From: an uncultured Victivallales bacterium | GTDB taxonomy: Bacteria; Verrucomicrobiota; Lentisphaeria; Oligosphaerales; JAFGRS01 | NCBI GenBank assembly: GCA_903837355.1 | Contig: CAILUI010000260.1 | Location: forward strand, 1 to 64,000 | DNA length: 64,000 nucleotides | Reading direction: 5' to 3' | Shown: in pieces, positions 44,101 through 53,400 of the stretch | Layout: the number at the start of each line of letters is the position of its first letter | Numbering within the stretch: position 1 is the stretch's first letter | Made by a program: the position numbers and the translations under genes | Notes under the pieces: generated by a model | Databases searched by the model: none | Seen by the model: only the letters and a program-made list of their open reading frames with translations | Told to the model about the DNA's origin: nothing

Positions 44101-47045
44101 GGCGCGTGCTCCTGAAAACCTGCACCGAGATGGAGACCATCGGGTTGAGCCCCCAGGCCTACGGCGACCCTGACACCAACGGCAACGGCGTCGGCGTGAA
44201 CCTGCCCAATGCCAGCGTGGGCTATGAACTCGGTCCCGTCATGGACTCGCTCGTCGCCTTGGGCCTGCCGGCCGCGCATGCGCCCATCGGGGCTGCAGGC
44301 GTGGGTTACCGGCAGTGGAAAGGGGTGCTTCGCGACCTCGCCGACACCATCTTCTGGGGCCAGACCGACGACACCAGCGCCAAGGGCGGCGCCTGGCGCT
44401 ACGGCTGGAACTCGCAAGACCAGGACAACTCCGCCGCCCAGTGGCCCGTGCTCGGACTCTGGCCCGCCGAGAAACTCCTCGGTATCCGCACCCCCGACTG
44501 GGTCCGTGCCCGCCTCCGTACCTGGCTCGACTACTCCAACCGCAATGGCTTCTTCGGCTACCTCGGCGGCAGCTCAGGTTTCAGTCCCCGTCTGGGCCCT
44601 TCGGCCATGATGCAACTCGCCTTCGTCGGCGCCGTCGGCCGCGACGACCCCGCCACCCCCACCGACGACCGCGATCCCCTGCTGGCCTTCAACGAAGACT
44701 ACATCGCCGCCCGCTGGAGCGACCGCGCGACCTGGTACCGGACCACAGACCCGGAGTGCCCTTACTCGACCTATGGCTACTACGGCTTCTTCAAGGCCAT
44801 GCGCATGGCCGTCCCGGGCCCGGTCACCAACCTCCGGGCCACCGGCCTGGACTGGTTCTGGGACGACACGACCGGCTTCGCCCGCCGCATCGCCGCCCAG
44901 CAGCACGCCGATGGCGGTTGGGGCATTGACGCCGCCGGACCCGAGACCTTCGGCTCGGGCGCCAAAGAGCACCTCACGGCCGCCTGGAACCTGCTCATGC
45001 TCAGCCCCTCGCTCTTCCTGCAGGCCCCCGTGGCCGATGCCGGCCCCAGCCGCACCTGGGGCGTCGGCCCGCAGTACCCCGACCTGGTGCTCGACGGCTC
45101 GCGCTCCTACCATATGGACCCCTTCCAGCACATCGTCCTCTACGAGTGGGACGTGGATGGCGACGGCCGCGTCGAGACCTCCTCACCCAACCCCGCCATC
45201 ACCGTCTCCTTCCGTACCGAGGGCATCGTGGTTAACGGCTCCATCCTCGCCTCTGCTGGCCGCACCTTCCCCGCCTCCGGGCTCCCCTACGAAGTCCGCC
45301 CAGTCCTCTATGTCCGCGATTCGAATGTGCCCGAGCTCACCGACCGCGCGTCGACCATCATCCGCCTCACCGACCTCCCGCACCCGCCCGTCGCCGTCAT
45401 CGGCGATGGCGCCGCCGCCGAGCTCCCCGCCTGCGTCGGCGCACCTGTGACCCTCGACGGCTCGCACTCCTTCGATATCGATCCCGCCGACACCATCACG
45501 GCCTACGCCTGGGACGTGGACAACGACGGCGCCTACGACGACGGCAGCGGCCCGGCAGCCCTGGCCACGTTCCCCGCCCCGGGGCTCTACGTGGTCGGCC
45601 TGCGGGTCCTGGACAACGGCGTCGGCAACGGCGGCACGCCCTTGGCCGGGGAGGGCTTCGCGGTCGTCAACGTCTCCACCAACACCGCCCCCGTGCTTAA
45701 TCCCGCCGCCACCCTGACCCTGACCGGGGTCACCGAGGACGATACCGACCCGCCCGGAACTCGCATCGCCGCTCTGCTGGCCGCCGATCCAACGGGTGTT
45801 CCCGATCCCATCACCGATGCCGATGGCGACCCGGAGGGCATTGCCCTCGAAGGTGCCACCGCGCCCCATGCCGGGCGCTGGCAGTACCGTCCCGACGCGG
45901 CACAGCCCTGGCGTGACCTGCCCGCCGTCGAGCCCCACGCGGCCCTGCTCCTTACCGACAGCGCCGTCATCCGCTACCTGCCAGACCCTGCCTACAACAA
46001 CGGCGGCTACGCGGCGACCCTGACCTTCCGCGCCTGGGACCGCCGCAGCGGCTACGCCGGACAGACCAACGCGGACTCGAGCGCCGCCACCGGCAACGGC
46101 AGCGCCTTCAGCCTCGACACCGACGTGGCGCTGTGCCCGGTCGCTGACGTCAACGACCCTCCCGTCATCGTCCAGGGCACCGAACTGCTCGAGGTGGTCA
46201 TGGATGAGGGTGGGGCGCCCACCCCCTGGCAGGCGCCCCCACTGGCCGCGACCGATCCCGACCTCGGCGAGGTGCTGACCTGGACCACCGTGCCGCCGGC
46301 CGGCTGGGCCACCGTCTCCGGAGTGGGCGCCGCGCCCGCCGTCTTCACCTACGAGCCCCCGGCCGGCTGGCATGGCGAGGAGCTGCTTACCGTCCGCGTC
46401 CATGATGCGGCGGGAGCCGCCGCCGACATCCAGGTCCGGGTGACCGTCCGCTTGGTCAACCAGCCGCCGACCGCCACCCCCCAGACGCTGGCGACGCCGC
46501 AGGACACGCCCTTGCCCCTCACCCTCGGCGGCAGCGACCCGGACGGCGACCCGCTCAGCTTCACCGTGGTCGACCCGCCCGCCCACGGCACCCTGTCCGG
46601 CACCGTCCCCGACCTCGTCTATACACCGACGCCGAACTACGCCGGCCCCGACCGCTTCACCTTCAGCGCCAACGACGGCACCGTCGACAGCGCCGCCGCG
46701 ACCATCGACCTTACCGTGGTCGCCATCGTCTGCCGCCCGCACCAGGCCGACCAGAATGGCGATTGGATCATCCAGCTCTCACCCGAACTGACTCGGCTTA
46801 TCCAGTTCTACAACCGCGGCGGCTACCACTGCCAACCCGGCACCGAAGATGGCTACGCCCCCGGACCGCCTGGAATCGATCCCGCCGACACCGCCTGCCG
46901 CCCGCACCAGGCCGATCAGAACGCCGACTGGACCATCCAACTCTCCCCCGAACTGACCCGGCTCATCCAGTTCTATAACAGCGGCTCCTACCACTGCGAG
47001 GGCGGTACCGAGGACGGCTACGCCCCCGAAGCGGAACACCGGTAA
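38175..47045 (+). CDS. Giant exported PKD/toroid protein 1 with dockerin-like tail
   Basis: The 2956-aa protein has a signal peptide (1-31), an N-terminal sandwich starting DGSFESG (35-213), a PKD domain (214-295), a cadherin-like domain (297-390) and FG-GAP repeats (433-690). PKD domains run from about 707 to 1894, three of them interrupted by inserted sandwiches (about 843-1024, 1203-1410 LamG-like, 1488-1667). Residues about 1895-2287 form an alpha/alpha-toroid of the prenyltransferase/squalene-cyclase type, with WRYGWNSQDQDNSAAQWPVL and the QW-like QQHADGGWG. Two PKD-like and two cadherin-like domains follow (2288-2852), then two dockerin-like repeats (2853-2956). It is probably surface-exposed or secreted and binds calcium and polymers. 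No cyclase catalytic DxDD is seen in the toroid. It follows the RHS gene by 72 bp. Confidence 0.88.
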   Translation: MKEPTPHVRPSLMTAVAALCLGAFAVCRAADPAWLAGLDGSFESGLTAGTTVGNVALVEAHGTLVPPQGSRALCLDTGPAAGSRPGDAGMASLTVTGIVATAAAPVLRFSANFLTAEPAPSRAEDAATLSLTDEVTGLETVLATFDTWDDLAAVPWSGWHRQTGFQNGAVDLTRILDLSHPFTLRLVVTDDADGRADSALLIDDLRFTATALPIARVTPAAALAPVLSPLPFSGAASSAGADHLVSWQWDFGDGTFGDGPEVTHVYLSEGFFQGRLTVTDAASRSDTALFGVWVGNPNRPPTIVSTAVRRLDPGTAYAYPVRATDPDLPYGDTLTFALQTAPEGMSIDPVSGLVLWTPPADAVVANPVVIRVTDAAGLVGTQSFTLRLEALLPFVAATGESADQTLIVPYAPGGIWQPRQLVGDFDPVHSALGSGDVNGDGYPDLVLGGSQNGCTLWLLVNDGANGFGLPQTLAAVPGGRTPTFLTVADFNADGRPDVAVGTNVPNVIYLALSDGMGYTAATSTAFSVVSSGSAYGMDAADLNGDGRPDLIVSYSLYSNKGTYVALNHGAGDFQAATLVSPKRESDERVTTADFTNDGRIDLLIGGRISNSTRLLTGNGDGTFNPPTDLTFTHAIGYYAGIDNGDFNGDGNQDLLCTRMFGGGRDLLCYPGNGDGTFATAVVLHTTPSGTWTGLAAPPAPFPDGWPVARISPTNPTVAAGTPVSFDASTSTATTGATLVAYAWTFSDGSTATGPSVSHAFPEQEGVFLVRLAVTDDQGRVARTGTYVYQRGAPPVAEAGGPYIRGETAAQFGVYTLSLDASGSSDDGPATSLSYLWDLGGGFYEAFAGSEFDPARWRNVGASLTAGRAVLTGVGNWTSRQLRAKRSLGRTPGAAIDLAVRLDPVTEDGQALGAFGFYDLVSGAYLTEFRLDTLNSSNRRLIVREAGLADRWLTNALSLDTDYDLRFVFRAAGFELWLRETGTASWRLLAESTTGTWQTAALMVSANQGALLLDSLSVPNQTCSGMAPALSFAGPGTYAVDLTVTDAFGQSATDQATIRLDAGSPPVANPGGPYVAGEEVASQGVWTVTLNGSGSTDDRGIATYRWDFGDGTLASGATVQHAYTVPGVYGVSLTVTDHADQTSTAATTVTITVNDRPTADPGGPYDFGEAYAYRGQWSVPLDGTASADDRGLWQYRWSFPDSDAIRFAGDGTGAVLFPDHAALRTGAITVLLRLRLDAVTADDAIVAKYTDSSRNGFSVENWGDSTSTFYFFTASNLSNAANTVLPVGRWTDIAFTCANGSTTGIVIDGRLAASQAGVSVPASASELILGNLYDGTTQIGGDIDRLAVWSRALTQSEIQERLAHGISPAEPDLAGLWNFTDGSLADEGPYGLDGRIVGSGVGPVTLDGPTVEMVFAEAGVQSTVLTVTDHAGQTHATETTVRVHGNEPPVANAGTPRTVEVGMPLTLDASASTDDYGIWTWQWQPGETPLWRAKVDTLAALPDGLLVQAGLAVAVRDPVTFVPGDTVEFTLQRQANRPSYFIGLATDDAPSTTDDDYALGFFLNDNSLTYIENGTHWYSTLRVDVSALPLLEVRITRTTTGARFEYRGLGQNAWTLLRASTYNPPLDRGFFLAASTNSTGSPQALLRRVIRNGQMVPLPRNLGPLADNPAFEHRYARPGVYHPQVTVTDHAGQSATAQTTVTVVVGQPPVARVGGPYQTTEVTPTRLDAAAASDDYAIEWYYWDFGDGDSAVTADPWMHHAYAAAGDYTLTLTVLDYAGQSASTSTPVSVAPGPHVACVPWAFRGGIELPHDIRSGRETTLKAMTWSKRLPLAYTWDFGDGSAPANGTLATAAELYAVQARHTYTAAEGIPVIATLTVTDADGNTAMDRYLMRIRTPVIEVDANLALDEGMWYLHRRMTRGTLAKGTWGNWIVPIGDYSDGNGAGGSKAASPGQVFLVNGHLPSADPRRDPYVDNAWRVLLKTCTEMETIGLSPQAYGDPDTNGNGVGVNLPNASVGYELGPVMDSLVALGLPAAHAPIGAAGVGYRQWKGVLRDLADTIFWGQTDDTSAKGGAWRYGWNSQDQDNSAAQWPVLGLWPAEKLLGIRTPDWVRARLRTWLDYSNRNGFFGYLGGSSGFSPRLGPSAMMQLAFVGAVGRDDPATPTDDRDPLLAFNEDYIAARWSDRATWYRTTDPECPYSTYGYYGFFKAMRMAVPGPVTNLRATGLDWFWDDTTGFARRIAAQQHADGGWGIDAAGPETFGSGAKEHLTAAWNLLMLSPSLFLQAPVADAGPSRTWGVGPQYPDLVLDGSRSYHMDPFQHIVLYEWDVDGDGRVETSSPNPAITVSFRTEGIVVNGSILASAGRTFPASGLPYEVRPVLYVRDSNVPELTDRASTIIRLTDLPHPPVAVIGDGAAAELPACVGAPVTLDGSHSFDIDPADTITAYAWDVDNDGAYDDGSGPAALATFPAPGLYVVGLRVLDNGVGNGGTPLAGEGFAVVNVSTNTAPVLNPAATLTLTGVTEDDTDPPGTRIAALLAADPTGVPDPITDADGDPEGIALEGATAPHAGRWQYRPDAAQPWRDLPAVEPHAALLLTDSAVIRYLPDPAYNNGGYAATLTFRAWDRRSGYAGQTNADSSAATGNGSAFSLDTDVALCPVADVNDPPVIVQGTELLEVVMDEGGAPTPWQAPPLAATDPDLGEVLTWTTVPPAGWATVSGVGAAPAVFTYEPPAGWHGEELLTVRVHDAAGAAADIQVRVTVRLVNQPPTATPQTLATPQDTPLPLTLGGSDPDGDPLSFTVVDPPAHGTLSGTVPDLVYTPTPNYAGPDRFTFSANDGTVDSAAATIDLTVVAIVCRPHQADQNGDWIIQLSPELTRLIQFYNRGGYHCQPGTEDGYAPGPPGIDPADTACRPHQADQNADWTIQLSPELTRLIQFYNSGSYHCEGGTEDGYAPEAEHR
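46731..47045 (+). repeat. Dockerin-like double repeat, DNA copy 1
   Basis: This segment encodes two units of 55 and 49 residues (C2853-2907 and C2908-2956). Each reads PHQADQN-x-DW-x-IQLSPEL, TRLIQFYN, a YHC turn and TEDGYAP. The DxNxDW loop resembles the calcium loop of dockerins and EF hands. The DNA is about 96% identical (12 mismatches in 300 bp by eye) to 62497-62796, far closer than the rest of the two genes. Confidence 0.85.
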
Positions 47046-47405
47046 TAGCCCCTCTGTGATGCCTGCCGGGGACCCTGTGAAACAAGAGCTCGCGGGGTGC
47101 AGAGCACCCGTGGACGCTCGCGCTCCAGCGGCGATCCGATGTCTCGCTCTGACGACACTGCGCCCCGCGGGGACTGAAGGGCGAATCCTCGGCGCAGCAG
47201 GACGCGCGCGGCGAGCCGCCGCCCAGAGGCCAGAGAAGGGGAACAGCCCAGCGCCTGCCGTCCCCCTTCCCGCACTGTCGCACCGACACCTGTTGCATTG
47301 CCAACACCTGGCGGGGTATTGTACCCTATATGCCGGTGGAGGAGCCTCCCGCGGTGACCGCGCGCAAACCGCCGCGACAGCGCGCAGTCCGCAACGGGAG
47401 GTGCG
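47046..47405. other. 360-bp spacer between cassettes with candidate promoter
   Basis: The spacer holds a diverged copy of the 51-bp repeat family (about 47170-47235, sharing GAGCCGCCG and CCAGAGG) and a candidate promoter: TTGCAT (47293-47298), an 18-bp spacer and TATTGT followed by AC (47317-47324). It also contains the ribosome site GGGAGG for the next gene. No gene is supported here. Confidence 0.5.
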
Positions 47406-50400
47406 ATGGCTTCGCGCGGGCTCAGCGTCAGCGGAGGAACGGCGCCCATGTCACACGTTGACATCCCTGCGGTGGTCTCTTCCGATCCATCACGGTTGGC
47501 GTCCCTCTGGGGCGCGATCCTGCTGGCCACTGCGGTGCTGGTGCAGAGCCTCGGCGGGCAGCCCTACATCGACGCGACGGCAGCCCACCTGCCGGCCCGC
47601 ATCGACACCTCCTACCGGGTGGCTGCCGCGGACGTCGACGACGACGGCGATCTCGATCTGCTCGTCGCCGCTGCTGGCCAGTGCCGGCTGCTGCTCAACG
47701 ACGGCCACGGGACGTTCGCCGACGGCACCGCCACAAGCCTCCCCCCGGGTGGCGACACGATCCTCGCCGCCGCCTTCGCCGATGTCGATGCCGACGGCGA
47801 TCCGGACCTCTTCCTGGCCAGTTTCCACGGTCGTGACCGACTGCTGATAAACAGCGGAACCGGCGCTTTCCTCGACGTCTCCGCCGCCCGGCTGCCAGCC
47901 ACGGCGCTACAGACGGTGGCCCTGGCCGTCGGCGACCTGGACGGCGACGGCGACCCAGACCTGGTGAGCGTAGTGCGCGGCGGGGCCAACCGGGTCTTCA
48001 TCAACACGGCTGGCAACTTCAGCGACGAGACTCGCGCGCGCTTGCCAGCCGACAGCGAGCGCCACACAACCGCCGCGCTCTTCGATGCCGACGGCGACGA
48101 TGACCTGGACCTGTTCATCGGCGTTGAGCGCGGCCAGAGCCGCCTCTACAGCAACAACGGCGTCGGCGTCTTCAGCGATACTACGGCAACGGCCCTGCCC
48201 CAGATCGCGCGCAGCACCCTGCACGCCGCTAGCGCTGACCTCGATGGCGATGGCGACCTGGACCTCATCCTTGCAGAAGGCCCCGACGGCGCCCGCCTGC
48301 TCAGCAACCACGGCACCGGGGGTTTCATCGACGAAAGCCCAGGCCGCCTGCCAGCCCTCGTCGCCTTCCCGATCCAGGCCATCCCCGTCGACGCCGACGT
48401 GGACGACGACACCGACCTCCTCCTGGTCGGACCGGGCCAGAACCGGCTGCTGCTGAACGACGGAGCCGGCCAGTTCACGGACGCCACACCCACAGGCCTT
48501 CCGGCCGACGAGGAGCGCACCTACGGTGCCACCGCCGCTGACCTCGATGGCGACCTCGATCCCGATCTGATCCTGGCCCGCCCGCAGGCACAAAACCGCC
48601 TTTGGCTGAATGCGCTGGCCGCACCGCGCGCGCGGCTGACCGTCGTTCCAGCCGTCGTCGAAGTCGGCAGCCCGGTGAACATCGCCCTCCAGACCTTTGC
48701 TGAGAATGGCATTGCGGCAACCACGCTCCTCGTGAACGGAGCCCCCCTGGCGCTGGTCGGTGGCACGGCTCAGTACACGCCTGTCACGGCCGGCCCGTAC
48801 GTGGTCCAGGCCAGCGCCCGCGACGCCCTGGGCCACGATAGCGCCGTGCACACGGCGCACTTCAGCGCCGTGGCCAACCTCGTGCCCGTGGTCAACGCCG
48901 GCCCCAACGGCAACGTCTTCAGGGGTCAGACGTTCAGCAGCGCCGGGGCCTTCGCGGATCCAGGTGCGGGTCCGTGGACAGCCACCGTCGACTACGGTGA
49001 CGGCTCTGGCGAGCAGCCACTGGCATTGGCCGGAGACAAAACCTTCGGCCTCAACCATGGGTATGACCAGTTCGGCACCTTTGCCGTGACGGTGCGCGTC
49101 AACGACGGCCAGGCAACGGGCCTCGACACCGCGCAGGTAACCGTGCGCAGCCGGCCGCCCCTGGTTGCGGCGATCCCCGGCCAGGTGGCGCAGGCCCCGA
49201 TGCCGTTCGCTGCCATCCGCCTCGACGACTACGTCGCCGACCCGGACCACGCCGACGCCGAAATCGCCTGGCAGGTCACCGGCAGCACGGTGCTGCAGGT
49301 CAACATCGATGCCGAACGGGTGGCGCACCTCTCCTACCCGGCAGACGCCCGCGTCACCGAGACCCTGACCTTCACCGCCACCGACCCGCTGGGTGAGGCC
49401 GGCGCCAGCAGCGCCAGCTTCACCGTGGCGGAGACCATCAGCGACTACCTGCGGCCCGTGGTCACCGTGACCGCCACTCCGGTCAGCGCTGCGCCGGGCG
49501 CTACGGTCACGCTTACCGTGGCCGCGACCGACGACTCGCCGATCGTCTACCAACGGCTGGTGGTCGGCGGCGTCCCCGTCACGCTGGCCCCGAACGGTAC
49601 CGCCGGCTACACCTCGGCACTGCCGGGCGTCTTCCTCGCCGAGGCCACGGCCATGGACGCCGCCGGCAACCAGGGCTACGCCACGACCCAGATCCGGTTC
49701 CTGACGCCCGGTGACACCACGCCCCCAGTGGCAGAGATCACCACCCCCACAAGCCTCAGTGAGGTCAGCGAACAGGTCCAGATCGTCGGCACCGCCACCG
49801 ATGCCAACTTCATGCGCTACACCCTCGCCCATGCCGCCAGCGGGGACAGCAACAGCATCCCGTTCGCCAGCGGTACCACTCCGGTCAGCGCCGGAGTCCT
49901 GGGCACGCTGGACACCTCCCGGCTCCGCAACGGCAGTTACGATGTGCGTCTGACCGTCGAGGACACCAGCGGCAACCTTAGCTCCAGCGTCCGGCGGATA
50001 CTGGCCGTCGGCCCGTTGAAACCAGGGCTTGCACGGCTGCGCTTCGTGGACCTCAATATCGCCGGCGTCGGCGTCGACCTCTGCATCATCCGCTCGTACG
50101 ACAGCCAGAACAAGCGCAAGGGCGATTTCGGCATCGGCTGGGCCATGGGCCTGAATGACTTCCACATCCACGAGAGCGCTCCGCTGGGAACCGGCTGGTC
50201 GATGTCCGTGACGGGCGGCGCCTTCACGATCTACAGACTGAACGAGGATGAGCCGCACTATGTCGTGGTCCGCTATCCCGACGACTCGGTCGAGACCTTC
50301 CGCCTCAACGCCACCCCGCTGAGTAACCTGTGGGGCACTTCCTGGGACGTGACGGTGTCGTTCCTGGCCGAAGCTGCCAGCCGCTCAACCCTGGCGGCCG

Positions 50401-53400
50401 TCGGGGACAACCTCGTCACCGTCACCCCGGGCCCCGGACAAGTCCAGTTGGAGAAATGGGGCTTCGCCGGACTCTACGACCCCCAACGGTATCGGCTGAC
50501 CACGCGGCACGGCTACACCTACGTTATCCATAAAGCAACGGGGGTGGAGTCCGTCCGCGACCCGCGCGGAAACACCTTGACCATTGGCCCCACCGGCGTT
50601 ACGCACTCCTGCGGCCGCAGCGTCCAGTTCACCCGCGATGCGCAGGGACGCATCACGACGATCACGGACCCGCTCGGAAACACGTTGGGCTACGAGTACG
50701 ACGCCTATGGTGACCTGGTGGCCTACACCGATCCGCTCGGCCGGGTGACCCGTTTCATCTACGACTCCCAACACAACCTGCTCGATCTCATCGGACCGAC
50801 CGGTCAGCGTGACCTGCAGCAGCAGTATGACGCGGCGGGACGGCTGGTGGCGATCACTAGCCCCGAAGCCGGCCGCAGCGAGCTCGACCACGACCCGGCC
50901 GCCCGCACGGAAACCATCCGCGACGCGCTCGGCCGGGTTACTCGGTATGCGTACGACGCCCTGGGTAACGTGACCTCCGTGACCGATCCCCTGGGTAACA
51001 CCGCCACCTTCACCTACGATGCCGACGGGCGACTGACCCAGGAGACCGACCCCATGGGCCATGCCTGGATCTACGGCCGCGACGCCAACGGTCGCGCGAC
51101 AACCCTGACAACCCCGGATGGCGGTACCTTCGCGCTCGGCTATGACGGCAATGGCCAGATCAGTGCCGTGACCAACCCCCTGGGCCACCGCGAGGAGTGG
51201 CTCTACGACCGCGACGGGCAACTCACAGCGGTCAAAGACCCCTTGGGCAACACGCGCTCCTGGACCTACGACGCTGACGGCCACCTGACGGCAGTCACCG
51301 ATGCACTTGGCAATGTCACCCGCTACCAGTACAACAGCCACGGAGACCGGACCCAAGTCGTCTTCCCCGGCGGCCATGAACTGAATCTGACCTACAACGC
51401 CAACGGCGACCTCACCGGAACGACGACGGAACGCACCCTCGCCAACGGCACGAAGAGCACGGTGACAACCGGCATCGAGTATGATGGACTGAAGCGGCCG
51501 ACGGCACGCACCCGTCCAGGAAACCGCCGCTACCAGTATCGCTATGCTGACTCCGGCCGCCTCCAGAGTATCATCACACCGGAGGGTACCCCGATCTCCT
51601 CGGTGCGGCGCGGCGCGCCCGACGAGATCATCTCGGAACGCCCCGGAGTCGGCAACCGGGTGACGCGCTACACGCCGACCGGTGTGCCCAGCCGCACCAC
51701 TGACCGAGTCGGCCGTACCACCCAGTACACCTACGACCTGCGGGACTCCCTGACCCGGCTGACCAGACCGTCTGGAGAAACGGTCCAGATGGCTTACGAC
51801 GACGCCGGACGAACCCGCCAGATCACCTACCCCAGCGGCCTGGCGGTGGCCCTCGACCACAATGCGACCGGCCAGCTTACCGGCGTCGCGCTGCCCGACG
51901 GACGGCGGAGCGATTTCGTCTATGACGGGGCGTTCCATCTGGCCTCGGCAACCGATGCCGCCGGACGCACCACCCGCAACCAGCGCGATGCCGCCGGACG
52001 CGTCACGCGGCTGGAGTTGCCCGATGGTGCCACGTGGGACGTGGACTACGATGCCAATGGCCGAGCCGTCGCCGCGACGGCCCCCAACGGCAGCACCATC
52101 GCCTACGCTTACGACGTCCGTGGCCGCCTCGTCAGCGTGACCGATGCACTGGGGGGAACAACCACCTATGGCTACGACGAGGTGGGCAACCTGATCTCGA
52201 TCACCGACGCGGCCGGACAGCTCACCCTCTGTGAGTACAACGACGCCGGGCAGATGACCCGCCGAACCCTGGACCTCGGCATGTCCGAGAGCTGGTCGTA
52301 CGATGAGCGTGGCCGACCCGCCACACACACCGATTTCGCCGGCCGTGTCGTCACCTATGCCTACCACGCCGTCGGTGGCCTGGCCGAAATGCGTTGCAGC
52401 GACGGCTCGGTTACCGCCCTCACAGTTCTCGCCAGTGGACTCGTCAGTTCCAGCACGGATGCGGCTGGAACCGCAACCTTCGAGTATGACAACGCCGACC
52501 GCCTGGTGCGCGAAACCAACCCCGACGGTCAGGCCGTCACCTATACCTATGATGGGGGCGGTCGCCTCGCAACGCTGGAGTCGGTGGCCGGCAGGGTGGC
52601 GTACACCTACGACGCCGAGGGCCGAATGACGACCGTAACGGACCCCGACGGCGGTCTCACGCAGTACACCTATAACGCCGTGGGGAAGCTGGCGGGAGTG
52701 TCCCTGCCAAACGGTGTCATCGGCGGTTTTACCTACGACCTGCGCGATCACCCGCTGCTCGTCGAGTATCGCGCCCCGGGCGGCGCGGTCCTGGCGTCCT
52801 ACGCCTACACCTACGACGAGGGCGGGCGGGTGACCCGCGTGCTCGAAGCTGACGGCCGTCAGGTCCACTACACGTACGATGCGCTGGATCGCCTGACCGC
52901 CGAACAGGTGACCGACCCCGGCATGCCGCCCCGCCTCGTCTCCTACACCTACGACGAGGTGGGCAACCGACTCACCCGCACCGACGCGGGCAGCACCACC
53001 TCCTACACCTACGACACCAACCACCGACTCACGCGGGCCGGCGACGCCTCGTTCACCTACGACGCAAACGGCAACCTCACCGGCATGGATGACGGACATG
53101 GCCGCATCCTCACCTACCTCTACAATGGCTGGGGCCAACTCACAGGCGTCACCGAAAGCACCGGACCGACCACCCGGCGCGTGGACATGACCTACAGCAG
53201 CGGCCAGCGCCTCGGCCTGGCCGTGGACGAAACGGACGTGCGCCGCTACGTGGTCAGTACCAACGGCCCCTATCCGCGCGTCCTCGCCGAACTCGACGGC
53301 GCCGGCAACCTCACTGCCGGCTATGTCTACGGACACGGACCCATCCGCCGCCACGGCGGTACCGACCGCTACTACGTCCAGGACGCCGGCGAATCGGTGC